A DNA stretch of 64,000 nucleotides, from positions 1,257,501 to 1,321,500 of the forward strand of contig NZ_CP100126.1 in NCBI RefSeq assembly GCF_024168045.1. The letters are read 5' to 3'. Made by a program: the position numbers and the translations under genes. The stretch is from Dorea longicatena (GTDB lineage: Bacteria; Bacillota; Clostridia; Lachnospirales; Lachnospiraceae). Positions 35,997 through 45,463 of the stretch are shown in pieces (positions within the stretch are counted from its first letter, which is position 1; each line of letters opens with the position of its first letter). Under the pieces are notes generated by a model that searched no databases, was not told where the DNA came from, and saw only the letters and a list, made by a program, of their open reading frames with translations.

Positions 35997-37424
35997 ATGA
36001 GTGAATTTGAAAAAGTAACAACAGGACTGGGTGAAGAATGCGGTGTGTTTGGAGCCTATGATATGGATGGCGGAGATGTTGCACCATCCGTTTATTATGG
36101 ACTTTTTGCATTGCAGCACAGAGGACAGGAAAGCTGTGGTATTGCGGTAACGGATACATATGGAGAAAGAAAAGTACATTCCAAGAAAGGACTTGGACTG
36201 GTAAATGAAGTGTTCGATGAAGAGTCTTTACAGGAATTGAAGGGAAATCTTGGTGTCGGACATGTAAGATATTCGACAGCAGGTGCTTCCAGAGCTGAGA
36301 ATGCGATGCCGTTGGTTATCAATTATGTGAAAGGGATCCTTGCAATTGCACATAACGGCAATCTGACAAATGCCATTGAACTTCGCCATGAACTGGAGTA
36401 CACAGGCGCTATTTTCCAGACAACGATTGACTCGGAGGTGATCGCATATCATATCGCCAGAGAACGTCTGAATGTAGAGAAGGCAGAAGATGCGGTAAAA
36501 AATGCGATGAAGAAGATACAGGGAGCGTATGCACTGGTTGTCAGTTCGCCGAGAAAGATGATCGGTGCTAGAGATCCATTTGGATTGAAACCTCTTTGTA
36601 TTGGAAAAAGAGATAATACTTATTTCCTGGCTTCGGAGAGCTGTGCGATTGCTGCCGTCGGAGGAGAATTTGTAAGAGACGTAGAGCCTGGAGAGATTGT
36701 AAGTTTTACAAAACATGGAATGAAATCAGATAAAACTATGGCAATCGATCCCAAAAAGCAGGCAAGATGTATTTTTGAATATATATATTTCGCAAGAATG
36801 GACAGCGTGATCGATGATGTGAATGTATATCATGCGAGAATTGTTGCAGGGAAAGCTCTGGCAGAATCTTATCCGGTTGATGCGGATCTGGTTGTCGGAG
36901 TACCGGATTCCGGGCTGGTTGCGGCGAAAGGATATTCGGAACAGTCGGGAATTCCGTATGGCATGGCATTCCACAAGAACAGTTATGTCGGAAGAACATT
37001 TATCAAGCCAAAACAGAGTCAGCGGGAAAGCAGTGTGAAGATTAAGCTGAACGTGATCGAAGAGGTTGTAAAGGGAAAACGTATTGTTATGGTAGATGAT
37101 TCTATTGTACGAGGAACAACCTGTGCGAACATTATCAAGATGCTCAAAAAGGCCGGAGCGAAAGAGGTACATGTAAGGATCAGTTCACCACCGTTCCTGC
37201 ATCCATGCTATTTCGGAACAGATGTGCCTTCGAATGAACAACTGATTGCACATTCCCATACAACAGAGCAGATCCGTGAGATGATCGGGGCAGATTCGCT
37301 TGGCTATATGGAAGTTGATAAATTAAAAAACATGGTCGGTGATCTGGCATATTGTGACGCATGCTTCACCGGTAATTATCCGATGGAAGTACCTGGAAGA
37401 GATGTTTCGCTGGCATTTGAATAG
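35997..37424 (+). CDS. purF: Amidophosphoribosyltransferase
   Basis: A 475-residue enzyme for the first step of purine synthesis. A short propeptide is removed to free the N-terminal nucleophile cysteine in EECGVFGAYD. The PRPP loop is IVMVDDSIVRGTT near 350. Cysteines in QARCIFEY, LHPCYFGTD and YCDACFTGNYP match those of the oxygen-sensitive [4Fe-4S] form seen in Bacillus. The ATG at 35997 has GGAG 9 bases upstream; an in-frame ATG at 35964 has no such site and would give an overlong propeptide. Confidence 0.96.
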   Translation: MSEFEKVTTGLGEECGVFGAYDMDGGDVAPSVYYGLFALQHRGQESCGIAVTDTYGERKVHSKKGLGLVNEVFDEESLQELKGNLGVGHVRYSTAGASRAENAMPLVINYVKGILAIAHNGNLTNAIELRHELEYTGAIFQTTIDSEVIAYHIARERLNVEKAEDAVKNAMKKIQGAYALVVSSPRKMIGARDPFGLKPLCIGKRDNTYFLASESCAIAAVGGEFVRDVEPGEIVSFTKHGMKSDKTMAIDPKKQARCIFEYIYFARMDSVIDDVNVYHARIVAGKALAESYPVDADLVVGVPDSGLVAAKGYSEQSGIPYGMAFHKNSYVGRTFIKPKQSQRESSVKIKLNVIEEVVKGKRIVMVDDSIVRGTTCANIIKMLKKAGAKEVHVRISSPPFLHPCYFGTDVPSNEQLIAHSHTTEQIREMIGADSLGYMEVDKLKNMVGDLAYCDACFTGNYPMEVPGRDVSLAFE

Positions 37425-37475
37425 AAAACAGGTTAAAATAGTCGGGTGGAAGAATTGACGAAGGAGATTATTAGT

Positions 37476-38909
37476 ATGAGTAATGACAGATATACAAGTC
37501 CACTTTCAGAAAGATATGCAAGCAAAGAGATGCAGTACATTTTCTCGCCGGATAAGAAGTTCCGTACATGGAGAAAACTCTGGATCGCACTTGCTGAAAC
37601 GGAAAAAGAACTGGGACTGGATATTACAGAAGAACAGATTGAAGAATTAAAAGCACATGCAGATGATATCAATTATGATGTGGCAAAAGAAAGAGAAAAG
37701 GTAGTCCGTCATGATGTTATGTCTCATGTGTATGCATATGGAAAACAGTGTCCGAATGCAAAAGGAATCATTCATCTTGGTGCGACTTCATGCTATGTAG
37801 GCGATAATACAGATATCATTCTGATGTCGGAAGCGTTGGAGATTGTCAGAAAGAAACTGATCAATGTGATTGCCGAACTCGCAAAGTTTGCGGATGCACA
37901 TAAGAGTCTTCCGACACTTGCATTTACACATTTCCAGCCTGCACAGCCTACAACAGTAGGTAAGAGAGCAACACTCTGGATGCAGGAATTCATGATGGAT
38001 CTGGAAGATCTGGAATATGTAAAAGGAAGTTTAAAGCTTCTCGGATCAAAAGGAACGACCGGAACACAGGCAAGCTTTCTGGAACTCTTTGACGGAGATC
38101 AGGAGAGAATTGATAAGATCGATCCGATGATCGCCAAAAAGATGGGATTTGAGACATGTTATCCGGTATCAGGTCAGACCTATTCACGTAAGGTAGATAC
38201 AAGAGTGGTAAATGTACTTGCAGGTATTGCAGCAAGCGCACACAAGATGTCCAATGACATCCGTCTCCTTCAGCATCTGAAAGAGATTGAAGAACCATTT
38301 GAAAAGAGTCAGATCGGATCTTCGGCAATGGCATATAAGAGAAACCCTATGAGAAGTGAAAGAATTGCTTCACTTTCTAGATATGTGATGGTAGATGCCA
38401 TGAATCCGGCAATCACATCTGCAACACAATGGTTTGAGAGAACGCTTGACGATTCTGCTAACAAACGTCTCAGTGTCCCGGAAGGATTTCTGGCAATTGA
38501 TGGTATCCTGGATCTGTGTCTGAATGTTGTAGACGGACTGGTAGTATACCCGAAAGTTATCGAAAAGAGACTGATGTCAGAACTTCCGTTCATGGCAACA
38601 GAAAATATCATGATGGATGCTGTAAAAGCAGGTGGAGACAGACAGGAACTTCATGAGAGAATCCGTGAGCTGTCTATGGAAGCCGGACGCAATGTCAAAG
38701 AAAAAGGATTAGACAACAACCTTCTTGAACTGATCGCTGCAGATCCTGCATTCAATCTTTCGCTGGAAGAACTGCAGAAGACGATGGATCCTGCAAAATA
38801 TGTGGGACGTGCGCCGATTCAGGTCGATGTATATCTGAAGAACGTCGTGAATCCTGTGCTGGAAGCAAATAAGGATATTCTTGGAGTAACAGCAGAGATC
38901 AATGTATAA
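37476..38909 (+). CDS. purB: Adenylosuccinate lyase
   Basis: A 477-residue fumarase-superfamily lyase that acts twice in purine synthesis (on SAICAR and adenylosuccinate). The signature loop is SSAMAYKRNPMRSERI near residue 285, and the histidine region is THFQPAQPTTVGKR near 160. ATG 37476 has AAGGAG 9 bases upstream; the GTG at 37446 lacks one. It lies 51 bases after purF and is co-transcribed with it. Confidence 0.96.
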   Translation: MSNDRYTSPLSERYASKEMQYIFSPDKKFRTWRKLWIALAETEKELGLDITEEQIEELKAHADDINYDVAKEREKVVRHDVMSHVYAYGKQCPNAKGIIHLGATSCYVGDNTDIILMSEALEIVRKKLINVIAELAKFADAHKSLPTLAFTHFQPAQPTTVGKRATLWMQEFMMDLEDLEYVKGSLKLLGSKGTTGTQASFLELFDGDQERIDKIDPMIAKKMGFETCYPVSGQTYSRKVDTRVVNVLAGIAASAHKMSNDIRLLQHLKEIEEPFEKSQIGSSAMAYKRNPMRSERIASLSRYVMVDAMNPAITSATQWFERTLDDSANKRLSVPEGFLAIDGILDLCLNVVDGLVVYPKVIEKRLMSELPFMATENIMMDAVKAGGDRQELHERIRELSMEAGRNVKEKGLDNNLLELIAADPAFNLSLEELQKTMDPAKYVGRAPIQVDVYLKNVVNPVLEANKDILGVTAEINV

Positions 38910-38932
38910 GATTCTGTAACAAATAAAAACAT

Positions 38933-38985
38933 GAAAAAGAAAGTGGAGTTTCAGTGAGCAATGGAACATCACTTTCTTTTCTTGT
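38933..38985 (+). terminator. Terminator of purFB
   Basis: GAAAAAGAAAGTG (38933-38945) pairs with CACTTTCTTTTC (38970-38981). The loop is long and the T-run is broken, so efficiency is uncertain. Confidence 0.55.
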
Positions 38986-39040
38986 ATATATGATTTATAA
39001 TAAATCCATATGGAAGTATAAGGGGGAAGAAAGCGGATAT

Positions 39041-39907
39041 ATGGAAAAGGCTATGGAAAAGATTAAGAATATGAAGAATGGTACAGCGTCAGAAAAACAA
39101 TACCGGGTCAGAAGGTGCAGATATACGGATCTGGCAATGGTACTTGTGATCGCAGTTTCCATACAGTGTTTCACGAGGCTGGAATATACAGGGGAAAGAT
39201 ATATTCAAAGCCGGAACGGGTATGAGATAGCCGGCGGCATAATGGAAGGCTGCGGACGGAAAACTGTAAAAGGATATGTGGAAATAAAAGCATCGTGTGT
39301 TTCGAATGCGAAGAATATAATCGAAAATTTGTGCGCTCAGGCAGCGGCACCGAATCGAACAATTATGAATGTGACCACATCAACAGCTGATGCCGGAAAA
39401 GATGACAGCCGAATTACAAAGCTGCCTGCTGCAGAAGAGATGAACACGTCTGCTTCGGAAGATGGATCTGAGATTTTGAAAGCTGAAAAGAATGCGGACG
39501 CTGCACTTGTTGCGGCAGATACAACAACTGCGGAAGCAGCGGTTGAGAGCGCTGAAGAGGACAAGAGCAGCACAGAAGAACAGCAGAGTGGTATGCTGAA
39601 TCTTGATGGATTTATCATAGGAGAAAATGGCATGATCGAACGTTGTGAGAACCCGTCTCTGGCTGCCGAGGATGGAATTATTATATTGCCGTCAGACGAC
39701 AGATGTAAGGGGATCGGAGCAGAAGCATTAACTGGAATTACGGGAGTGGAAGAAATCTATATTCCGGCCAATATTACATGGATTGAACCTGGAGCCCTGG
39801 AAAAACTGGAAAATCTTATGTATATAGAGGTTGCACCGGACAATCCGGCATATCAAAGCATAGATGGAGTTCTTTACAGCAAAAAGGAGCAGAAAGAAAA
39901 GGCATGA
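39041..39907 (+). CDS. Membrane-anchored protein with a short BspA-type leucine-rich repeat tail
   Basis: A 288-residue protein with one membrane segment at about residues 27-44 (DLAMVLVIAVSIQCF). A low-complexity Ala/Glu/Ser/Thr stretch follows (about 105-185). The C-terminal 85 residues contain one or two BspA-type repeats (GVEEIYIPANITWIEPGALE, then MYIEVAPDNPAYQSIDGVLY). The repeat array stops right after the DGVLYSK element and a charged tail, so it is far shorter than usual surface LRR proteins and may be a remnant. Start ATG 39041 follows AGGGGGAAG; the GTG at 38954 lies in the purB terminator. It overlaps the next gene by four bases. Confidence 0.6.
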   Translation: MEKAMEKIKNMKNGTASEKQYRVRRCRYTDLAMVLVIAVSIQCFTRLEYTGERYIQSRNGYEIAGGIMEGCGRKTVKGYVEIKASCVSNAKNIIENLCAQAAAPNRTIMNVTTSTADAGKDDSRITKLPAAEEMNTSASEDGSEILKAEKNADAALVAADTTTAEAAVESAEEDKSSTEEQQSGMLNLDGFIIGENGMIERCENPSLAAEDGIIILPSDDRCKGIGAEALTGITGVEEIYIPANITWIEPGALEKLENLMYIEVAPDNPAYQSIDGVLYSKKEQKEKA

Positions 39908-41064
39908 ATATTCGACAGATAACAGACGGCAAAGAAGATTATATAGAATTGCTTCGTATGGGAGATCCGGATGAATCCAGAATCCGTAAAGTATTGGAAG
40001 AAGGTGAACTCTTTTTACTTGAAGAGCATGGAAAACTCCGTACATTGTGCGTGGTTATATTTTCGGAAGAAAAGAAATGTGAGATAAAAAATATTGTAAC
40101 CATAGAAAAAGACCGAGGCAAGGGGTATGGCCGGTATATGATCCATTATATCTGTGAACATTACTGCTCACAGTATGACTGGGGATATATGAAAAAAGAC
40201 CGATGCCGGGACATCATGGAATTCTGTGAAAAATGTGGATTCACAGATGAAGATGAGGTATATCTGAAAAAGGAACTGATGTCGGAAATCGACACAAAAC
40301 GTGTAATTAATCTTGCAATGGAAGCAGGAAGAATGCTTTTGAAAAACGGAGGCGAGATCTTTCGTGTAGAAGAGACGATGATGAGAATCTGTCGTAGATT
40401 CGGGGTGAAATATGTGGAGCTGTTTACTTTGAGTCATGGATTGTTTATCTGTGCAGGAACGGATAAAGAAAAGTTGTATACAAAAGTAAAACAGGTACCG
40501 CTTTCCTCTACACATCTTGGAATAGTAGCAGAAGTAAATGATCTGTCCCGGGAAATTGCAGCAGGACATGTCGGAATTGAAGAAGCAATAAAGAAGTTAA
40601 AGAAGATCGACAAGATGCCGGTCAAGCGTATTCCTTATCAGATAGCGGCGGCGGGATTAAGCGCCGGTGGATTGGGTTATCTGCTTGGCGGAACATCAAT
40701 GGAAGCATTTGTGGCATTTTTTGTCGGCTGTGTTGTGTTTTCATGGTCACTTTTTGCCGGAAAACACGGTGTTTCAAAGATCCTGGTTCACATTGTAGGC
40801 GGGATCATTATTGCCTCTATGGCTTTGGCAGCAATGCAGATTCCGCTTTTAGGGGAACTTAGGATGGAAGGGATCGTGACCGGCGGGATTATGCCGCTGG
40901 TGCCCGGACTTGCATTTGTGAATGCGATCCGTGATCTGGCGGACAGTGATTATCTTGCAGGTACAGTTAAAATGATTGATGCGATTATGGTATTTGTCTA
41001 TATTGCAATCGGTGTGGGAACGGCATTGTCGGTATATCATCATGTGTTAGGAGGCATTTTATAA
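39904..41064 (+). CDS. GNAT acetyltransferase fused to ThrE-type amino acid exporter domain
   Basis: A 386-residue fusion. Residues 1-125 are a GNAT domain: IVTIEKDRGKGYGRYMIHYI carries the acetyl-CoA loop, and IMEFCEKCGF is the usual end. Residues 126-386 are the ThrE N-terminal domain (PF06738 type): RMLLKNGGEIFRVEETMMRI, LSHGLFICAG, then five or so membrane segments from residue 243. An internal ATG at 40279 with AAAAAGGA upstream could also give the exporter alone. It partners with the ThrE-2 gene that starts at its last base. In this family the exporter moves threonine or serine out; the acetyltransferase's target is unknown. Confidence 0.82.
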   Translation: MNIRQITDGKEDYIELLRMGDPDESRIRKVLEEGELFLLEEHGKLRTLCVVIFSEEKKCEIKNIVTIEKDRGKGYGRYMIHYICEHYCSQYDWGYMKKDRCRDIMEFCEKCGFTDEDEVYLKKELMSEIDTKRVINLAMEAGRMLLKNGGEIFRVEETMMRICRRFGVKYVELFTLSHGLFICAGTDKEKLYTKVKQVPLSSTHLGIVAEVNDLSREIAAGHVGIEEAIKKLKKIDKMPVKRIPYQIAAAGLSAGGLGYLLGGTSMEAFVAFFVGCVVFSWSLFAGKHGVSKILVHIVGGIIIASMALAAMQIPLLGELRMEGIVTGGIMPLVPGLAFVNAIRDLADSDYLAGTVKMIDAIMVFVYIAIGVGTALSVYHHVLGGIL

Positions 41065-41576
41065 TGATCATAAAAATTATAGCAAATCTGGCATGTTCAT
41101 TTATCGGGACGATTGCATATGCGGTTATGTTTCAGGTGCCGAGAAGGTTCTATATCGGATGCGGAATCACCGGATCGGTGGGATGGATGATGTACAAGTT
41201 TGCGTCTGTATATTGTTCGGTTGCAGCTGCGTCCTTTGTAGGAACGGTATGTGCTGTATTGGTTGCGAGAATGCTGACGGTCCGCCTGAAATGTCCGATC
41301 ACTATCTTTATGATTTCGGGTATCATTACACTGGTGCCGGGAGCTGGCATCTATTTTACAGCGTATTATCTGGTGACAAATCAGTTTGCAATGGCTGCTG
41401 CGAAAGGGATCGGAGCAATAAAAGTAGCTTTTGGGATTGTGCTTGGAATTGTCTGCATTGTATCTGTCCCGAGAGAAGTGTTCCAGAAAGAATACTGGGT
41501 TGAAAGAAAGATTGCAAAACAACAGAAAAATGGAAAGAGGAATCCGGTAAATCTTCCGGGTGAAAGACACAGATGA
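41064..41576 (+). CDS. ThrE-2 (DUF3815) exporter subunit
   Basis: A 170-residue membrane protein with four or five helices (MIIKIIANLACSFIGTIAYA at the start, ITIFMISGIITLVPGAGIYF in the middle). The LVPGAGIY motif is shared with ThrE. It is the second half of a split threonine/serine exporter, with the first half encoded by the gene it overlaps (TAATG). Confidence 0.88.
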   Translation: MIIKIIANLACSFIGTIAYAVMFQVPRRFYIGCGITGSVGWMMYKFASVYCSVAAASFVGTVCAVLVARMLTVRLKCPITIFMISGIITLVPGAGIYFTAYYLVTNQFAMAAAKGIGAIKVAFGIVLGIVCIVSVPREVFQKEYWVERKIAKQQKNGKRNPVNLPGERHR

Positions 41577-41594
41577 AAGATCTGATATAAAAGG

Positions 41595-41624
41595 TTGCTG
41601 TCCGCCTTGGATTTGTGCTACAAT
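41595..41624 (+). promoter_or_regulatory. Promoter of gltX
   Basis: TTGCTG (41595-41600), 18 bases, TACAAT (41619-41624). The leader of about 80 bases shows no T-box. Confidence 0.55.
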
Positions 41625-41712
41625 GTAGAGACGGATAGTGTTCTAATGTATGTAGCAATACATAGATTTCATACATTTCAAAATAATAATGAAACAGGAG
41701 ATAATGACAGTT

Positions 41713-43176
41713 ATGAGTAAGGTAAGAACAAGATTTGCACCAAGTCCTACAGGAAGAATGCATGTAGGAAACTTAAGAACAGCGCTGTATACTTATTTGA
41801 TCGCAAAACATGAAGATGGAGATTTTATCCTCCGGATTGAAGATACAGACCAGGAACGTTTTGTAGAGGGTGCACTGGATATCATTTATCGTACATTGAA
41901 AGAGACCGGGCTGGTTCATGATGAGGGTCCGGATAAAGATGGCGGGGTAGGACCGTATGTGCAGAGTGAACGGAATGCACAGGGACTTTATTTGAAATAT
42001 GCAGAACAGCTGATCGAACAGGGGGATGCTTACTACTGCTTTTGTGACAAAGAACGTCTGGAATCTTTGAAAAGCAAAGTGTCTGACGAGGATGGCGGAA
42101 CAGAGATTGTTGTATATGACAAGCATTGTCTGCATTTAAGTAAAGAAGAGATTGAAGCGAACCTTGCAGCAGGAAAACCGCATGTAATCCGTTTTAACAT
42201 GCCAACAGAAGGAACTACTACATTCCACGATGAGATATATGGCGATATCACAGTTCCGAATGAAGAACTCGATGACCTGATTTTGATCAAATCAGATGGA
42301 TACCCGACTTACAACTTCGCAAATGTTGTCGATGATCATCTGATGGGAATCACACATGTTGTACGTGGTAATGAGTATCTGTCATCTGCACCAAAATATA
42401 ACAAGATTTATGAAGCATTCGGATGGGATGTGCCGATATATGTACATTGCCCGCTGATCACAGATGAAAACCATAAGAAACTCAGCAAACGCTGTGGACA
42501 TTCTTCTTATGAAGATCTGATCGAGCAGGGATTTGTGACAGAGGCAGTTGTTAATTATGTAGCACTGCTTGGTTGGTCGCCGGAAGGCAATCAGGAGATA
42601 TTCTCACTGGAAGAGCTGGTAAAGGCATTTGACTTCCACCGCATGAATAAATCACCGGCTGTATTTGATCTTGGCAAATTAAAATGGATGAACGGTGAAT
42701 ATATCAAAGCTATGGATTTTGATAAGTTCTATGAAAGAGCGGAAGGGTATATCCGCAAAGTTATTACAAAAGATTATGACCTGAAGAAAATCGCAGCATT
42801 GGTAAAATCACGAATTGAGATCTTCCCGGATATTGCAGAGCAGATCGACTTTTTTGAAGCAGTACCGGAATATGATACAGCAATGTATTGCCATAAGAAG
42901 ATGAAAACCAATGAAGAAAATTCACTGGAAGTATTAAGAGAAGTTCTTCCGCTTCTGGAAGCACAGGAAGACTATAGTAATGATGCGCTGTTTGCGCTTC
43001 TTAAGAGTTATGTTGACGAGAAGGGTGTAAAAGTCGGTTATGTAATGTGGCCAATCCGTACCGCTGTATCAGGAAAGCAGAGTACACCGGGTGGAGCCAC
43101 AGAGATTATGGAGATTCTTGGAAAAGAAGAATCTGTAAAACGAATCAAAGACGGAATTGAATTATTAAACAAGTAA
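41713..43176 (+). CDS. gltX: Glutamyl-tRNA synthetase
   Basis: A 487-residue class I synthetase. The HIGH-like motif is [12 protein letters not shown] and the KMSKS-like motif is HKKLSKR near 250. The anticodon domain completes the C-terminus. ATG 41713 (MSKVRTRF) is preferred; it has AGGAG 12 bases upstream. ATG 41689 and 41704 are in frame but are poorly placed relative to that site. In this group it may be non-discriminating and also charge tRNA-Gln, which sequence alone does not show. Confidence 0.95.
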   Translation: MSKVRTRFAPSPTGRMHVGNLRTALYTYLIAKHEDGDFILRIEDTDQERFVEGALDIIYRTLKETGLVHDEGPDKDGGVGPYVQSERNAQGLYLKYAEQLIEQGDAYYCFCDKERLESLKSKVSDEDGGTEIVVYDKHCLHLSKEEIEANLAAGKPHVIRFNMPTEGTTTFHDEIYGDITVPNEELDDLILIKSDGYPTYNFANVVDDHLMGITHVVRGNEYLSSAPKYNKIYEAFGWDVPIYVHCPLITDENHKKLSKRCGHSSYEDLIEQGFVTEAVVNYVALLGWSPEGNQEIFSLEELVKAFDFHRMNKSPAVFDLGKLKWMNGEYIKAMDFDKFYERAEGYIRKVITKDYDLKKIAALVKSRIEIFPDIAEQIDFFEAVPEYDTAMYCHKKMKTNEENSLEVLREVLPLLEAQEDYSNDALFALLKSYVDEKGVKVGYVMWPIRTAVSGKQSTPGGATEIMEILGKEESVKRIKDGIELLNK

Positions 43177-43185
43177 GGGGATTCT

Positions 43186-45027
43186 ATGAGTTTAAATCAT
43201 GCTCAGACAGAGGCAGTCGCCCATAATGAAGGACCATGTATGGTTCTCGCCGGCCCCGGTTCGGGGAAAACTCTAACCATTGCAAAGAGAATAGAATATC
43301 TGATCATGAAGTATAAGGTAAGGCCAGAAGAAATTCTGGTCATTACCTTTACTAAGTATGCAGCTCAGGAGATGAAAGAAAGAACCAGACGGATCTGTGG
43401 TCCGTCTTCTTATGCTGTTACATTCGGAACGTTTCACGGAATCTATTACGGAATCCTGAAATGGGCGTACCGTCTGGAACCATCGAATCTCCTTACGGAT
43501 GAAGAAAAATACCGGATGTTAAGAACTCTTCTGCCAAAAGTCGGATGGGATCAGGAGCCGGAAACGGATGAAGAAAAAGACTATTTGCAGGAACTGGCCG
43601 CAGAAATTGGAAATGTAAAGAATAATTGTATGGCTATTGAAGCCTATGAACCGGTAAAATATACAACAGAAAAATTCCGTGCACTATACAAAGATTACGA
43701 AGAAGAAAAGAAAAAATGCCGGAAGATTGATTTTGAGGATATGTTGATCCAGTGCAGGGATCTGTTTTTTAATTATCCGGATATTCTGAAAAAATGGCAG
43801 GATAAATTCCGGTATATTCTGGTAGATGAGTTCCAGGATGTGAATCAGGCACAGTATGATGTGGTCCGTATGCTGGCTGAACCGCAGAATAATCTGTTTG
43901 TAGTGGGGGATGATGATCAGTCGGTATATGGATTTCGTGGAGCAAAGCCGGGAATCATGATGGAATTTATGAAAGATTATCCAAAGGCCAAGAGGGTACT
44001 TTTGGATATTAATTACCGCAGCAGTGCTTATATTGTCAATGGTGCTTTAAGAGTGATCGGTAATAATAAAATCCGGTTTGAAAAAAAGATCGAAGCGTTT
44101 CAGAAAGCAGATGAAACAGTTCATGTTCAGGAAGTAAAAGACCCTGTGCAGGAGGCAGAATATGTGCTGGGAAAAATAAAGGAATGTCAGGAAAAAGGTA
44201 TTGCTTATACAGATATAGCTGTGTTGTACCGGACGAATGTAGATGCAAGGGCAATGTCGGAACTTATGATGGAATATCAGATTCCGTTCGTGATGAAAGA
44301 ACATCTGAATAATATTTATGAACATTTTATTGCACAGGATATCAGCAGTTATTTTCACCTTTCACAGGGGGAATATAGCCGGAAATATTTTTTGCAGATC
44401 GCAAACCGGCCAAACAGGTTTTTCTCAAGGGATAGTATGAAAGGCGGAACAGTTACCTATGATTCGCTCAGAGAATATTACCGGGATAAAAACTGGATGA
44501 GGGACAGAGTGGATCAGCTGGAATGGGACATGAAGATGATAAAAGACAAAACACCATATGCAGCAATCCAATATATCCGGAAACATATGGGTTATGATGA
44601 GTTTTTAAAAGACTATGCGGCATATCGGAAGATTTCAGTGGAAGATCTTTTTGCGGTGTTGGAAGAGATATGGCAGAATTCCAAAGGATATAGAACGATC
44701 GGTGACTGGTTTGAACATGTAGAACGATACGGGGAAATATTAAAGGAGCAGAATTGTAAAAAAAATGCGGCAGAGGGTGTGAATCTGATGACAATGCATG
44801 CGGCAAAAGGGCTGGAATTTGATACGGTATTTGTGATCGAGGCAGATGAGGGCAGCAGTCCGTATAAGAAAGCAGTGACGGATGAGGAAATCGAAGAAGA
44901 GAGACGGCTTTTTTATGTAGCAATGACCAGAGCGAAGAGAAAACTGATCATCAGTTATGTAAAAGAAAAAAACGGGAAAGATATGACTCCTTCCCGTTTT
45001 GTGTCCGAATTACTCTTCGACGTCTGA
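43186..45027 (+). CDS. UvrD/PcrA-like superfamily 1 DNA helicase
   Basis: A 613-residue helicase, shorter than PcrA/UvrD (700-750). The Q motif LNHAQTEAV and Walker A AGPGSGKT are at the N-terminus. Further motifs are ILVDEFQDVN, VVGDDDQSVYGFRGA, DINYRSS, LMTMHAAKGLEFD and RRLFYVAMTRAKRKL. All ATPase and DNA motifs are kept; the missing part is in the 2B and C-terminal regions. It lies 9 bases after gltX. Its exact repair role is unknown. Confidence 0.9.
   Translation: MSLNHAQTEAVAHNEGPCMVLAGPGSGKTLTIAKRIEYLIMKYKVRPEEILVITFTKYAAQEMKERTRRICGPSSYAVTFGTFHGIYYGILKWAYRLEPSNLLTDEEKYRMLRTLLPKVGWDQEPETDEEKDYLQELAAEIGNVKNNCMAIEAYEPVKYTTEKFRALYKDYEEEKKKCRKIDFEDMLIQCRDLFFNYPDILKKWQDKFRYILVDEFQDVNQAQYDVVRMLAEPQNNLFVVGDDDQSVYGFRGAKPGIMMEFMKDYPKAKRVLLDINYRSSAYIVNGALRVIGNNKIRFEKKIEAFQKADETVHVQEVKDPVQEAEYVLGKIKECQEKGIAYTDIAVLYRTNVDARAMSELMMEYQIPFVMKEHLNNIYEHFIAQDISSYFHLSQGEYSRKYFLQIANRPNRFFSRDSMKGGTVTYDSLREYYRDKNWMRDRVDQLEWDMKMIKDKTPYAAIQYIRKHMGYDEFLKDYAAYRKISVEDLFAVLEEIWQNSKGYRTIGDWFEHVERYGEILKEQNCKKNAAEGVNLMTMHAAKGLEFDTVFVIEADEGSSPYKKAVTDEEIEEERRLFYVAMTRAKRKLIISYVKEKNGKDMTPSRFVSELLFDV
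44965..45000 (-). terminator. Minus-strand terminator within the helicase 3' end
   Basis: On the minus strand AAACGGGAA pairs with TTCCCGTTT and is followed by T residues (the A-run at 44965-44972 on the plus strand). It would end the DUF1292 transcript inside the convergent helicase gene. Confidence 0.65.
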
Positions 45028-45321
45028 TTCATCAAATTCCTGAGAATCCATCCATTCATCAAAAGCATCAGCGGCAATTTCGTATTCGTCATCATCTTCG
45101 ATGTTGCCGAGATCTGGTTCGCCGTCCTCGGTTTCATTGTATTGATAGAGATAAACATCACCGGCTTCATTAGGTTCAAGATTCTCATCCAGAGGAAGCA
45201 GGGCAATGTATTCTTTGCCTGCAGCTTCATATACTGTGAGGATTGCACATTCAATGATCTCATCGTTATCGAGTGTAAGCTCTACGGTTGTGTAGCTTTC
45301 AGTTTCCTTTGTGTCGCTCAT
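45010..45321 (-). CDS. DUF1292 protein
   Basis: A 103-residue, very acidic protein (TTVELTLDNDEIIECAIL, then GKEYIALLPLDE and VYLYQY). It is of the YrzB-like family often found near yrrK/yqgF or uL and tRNA genes, of unknown function. The start ATG 45321 has AAGGAG 9 bases upstream; longer frames upstream lack support. Its last 18 bases overlap the helicase gene. Confidence 0.88.
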   Translation of the reverse strand: MSDTKETESYTTVELTLDNDEIIECAILTVYEAAGKEYIALLPLDENLEPNEAGDVYLYQYNETEDGEPDLGNIEDDDEYEIAADAFDEWMDSQEFDESDVEE

Positions 45322-45463
45322 ATCATAGTCTCCTTTACTAACATTAAAACTTATCTTAACTTTAACAAAGAAACGGATAAAAAGCAAGATGATAGTAGTC
45401 AAACAGGTAAAAATGTTGTAGAATGTAGCTGTATGTAACGCAATAATAAGGAGGAATAACAAC

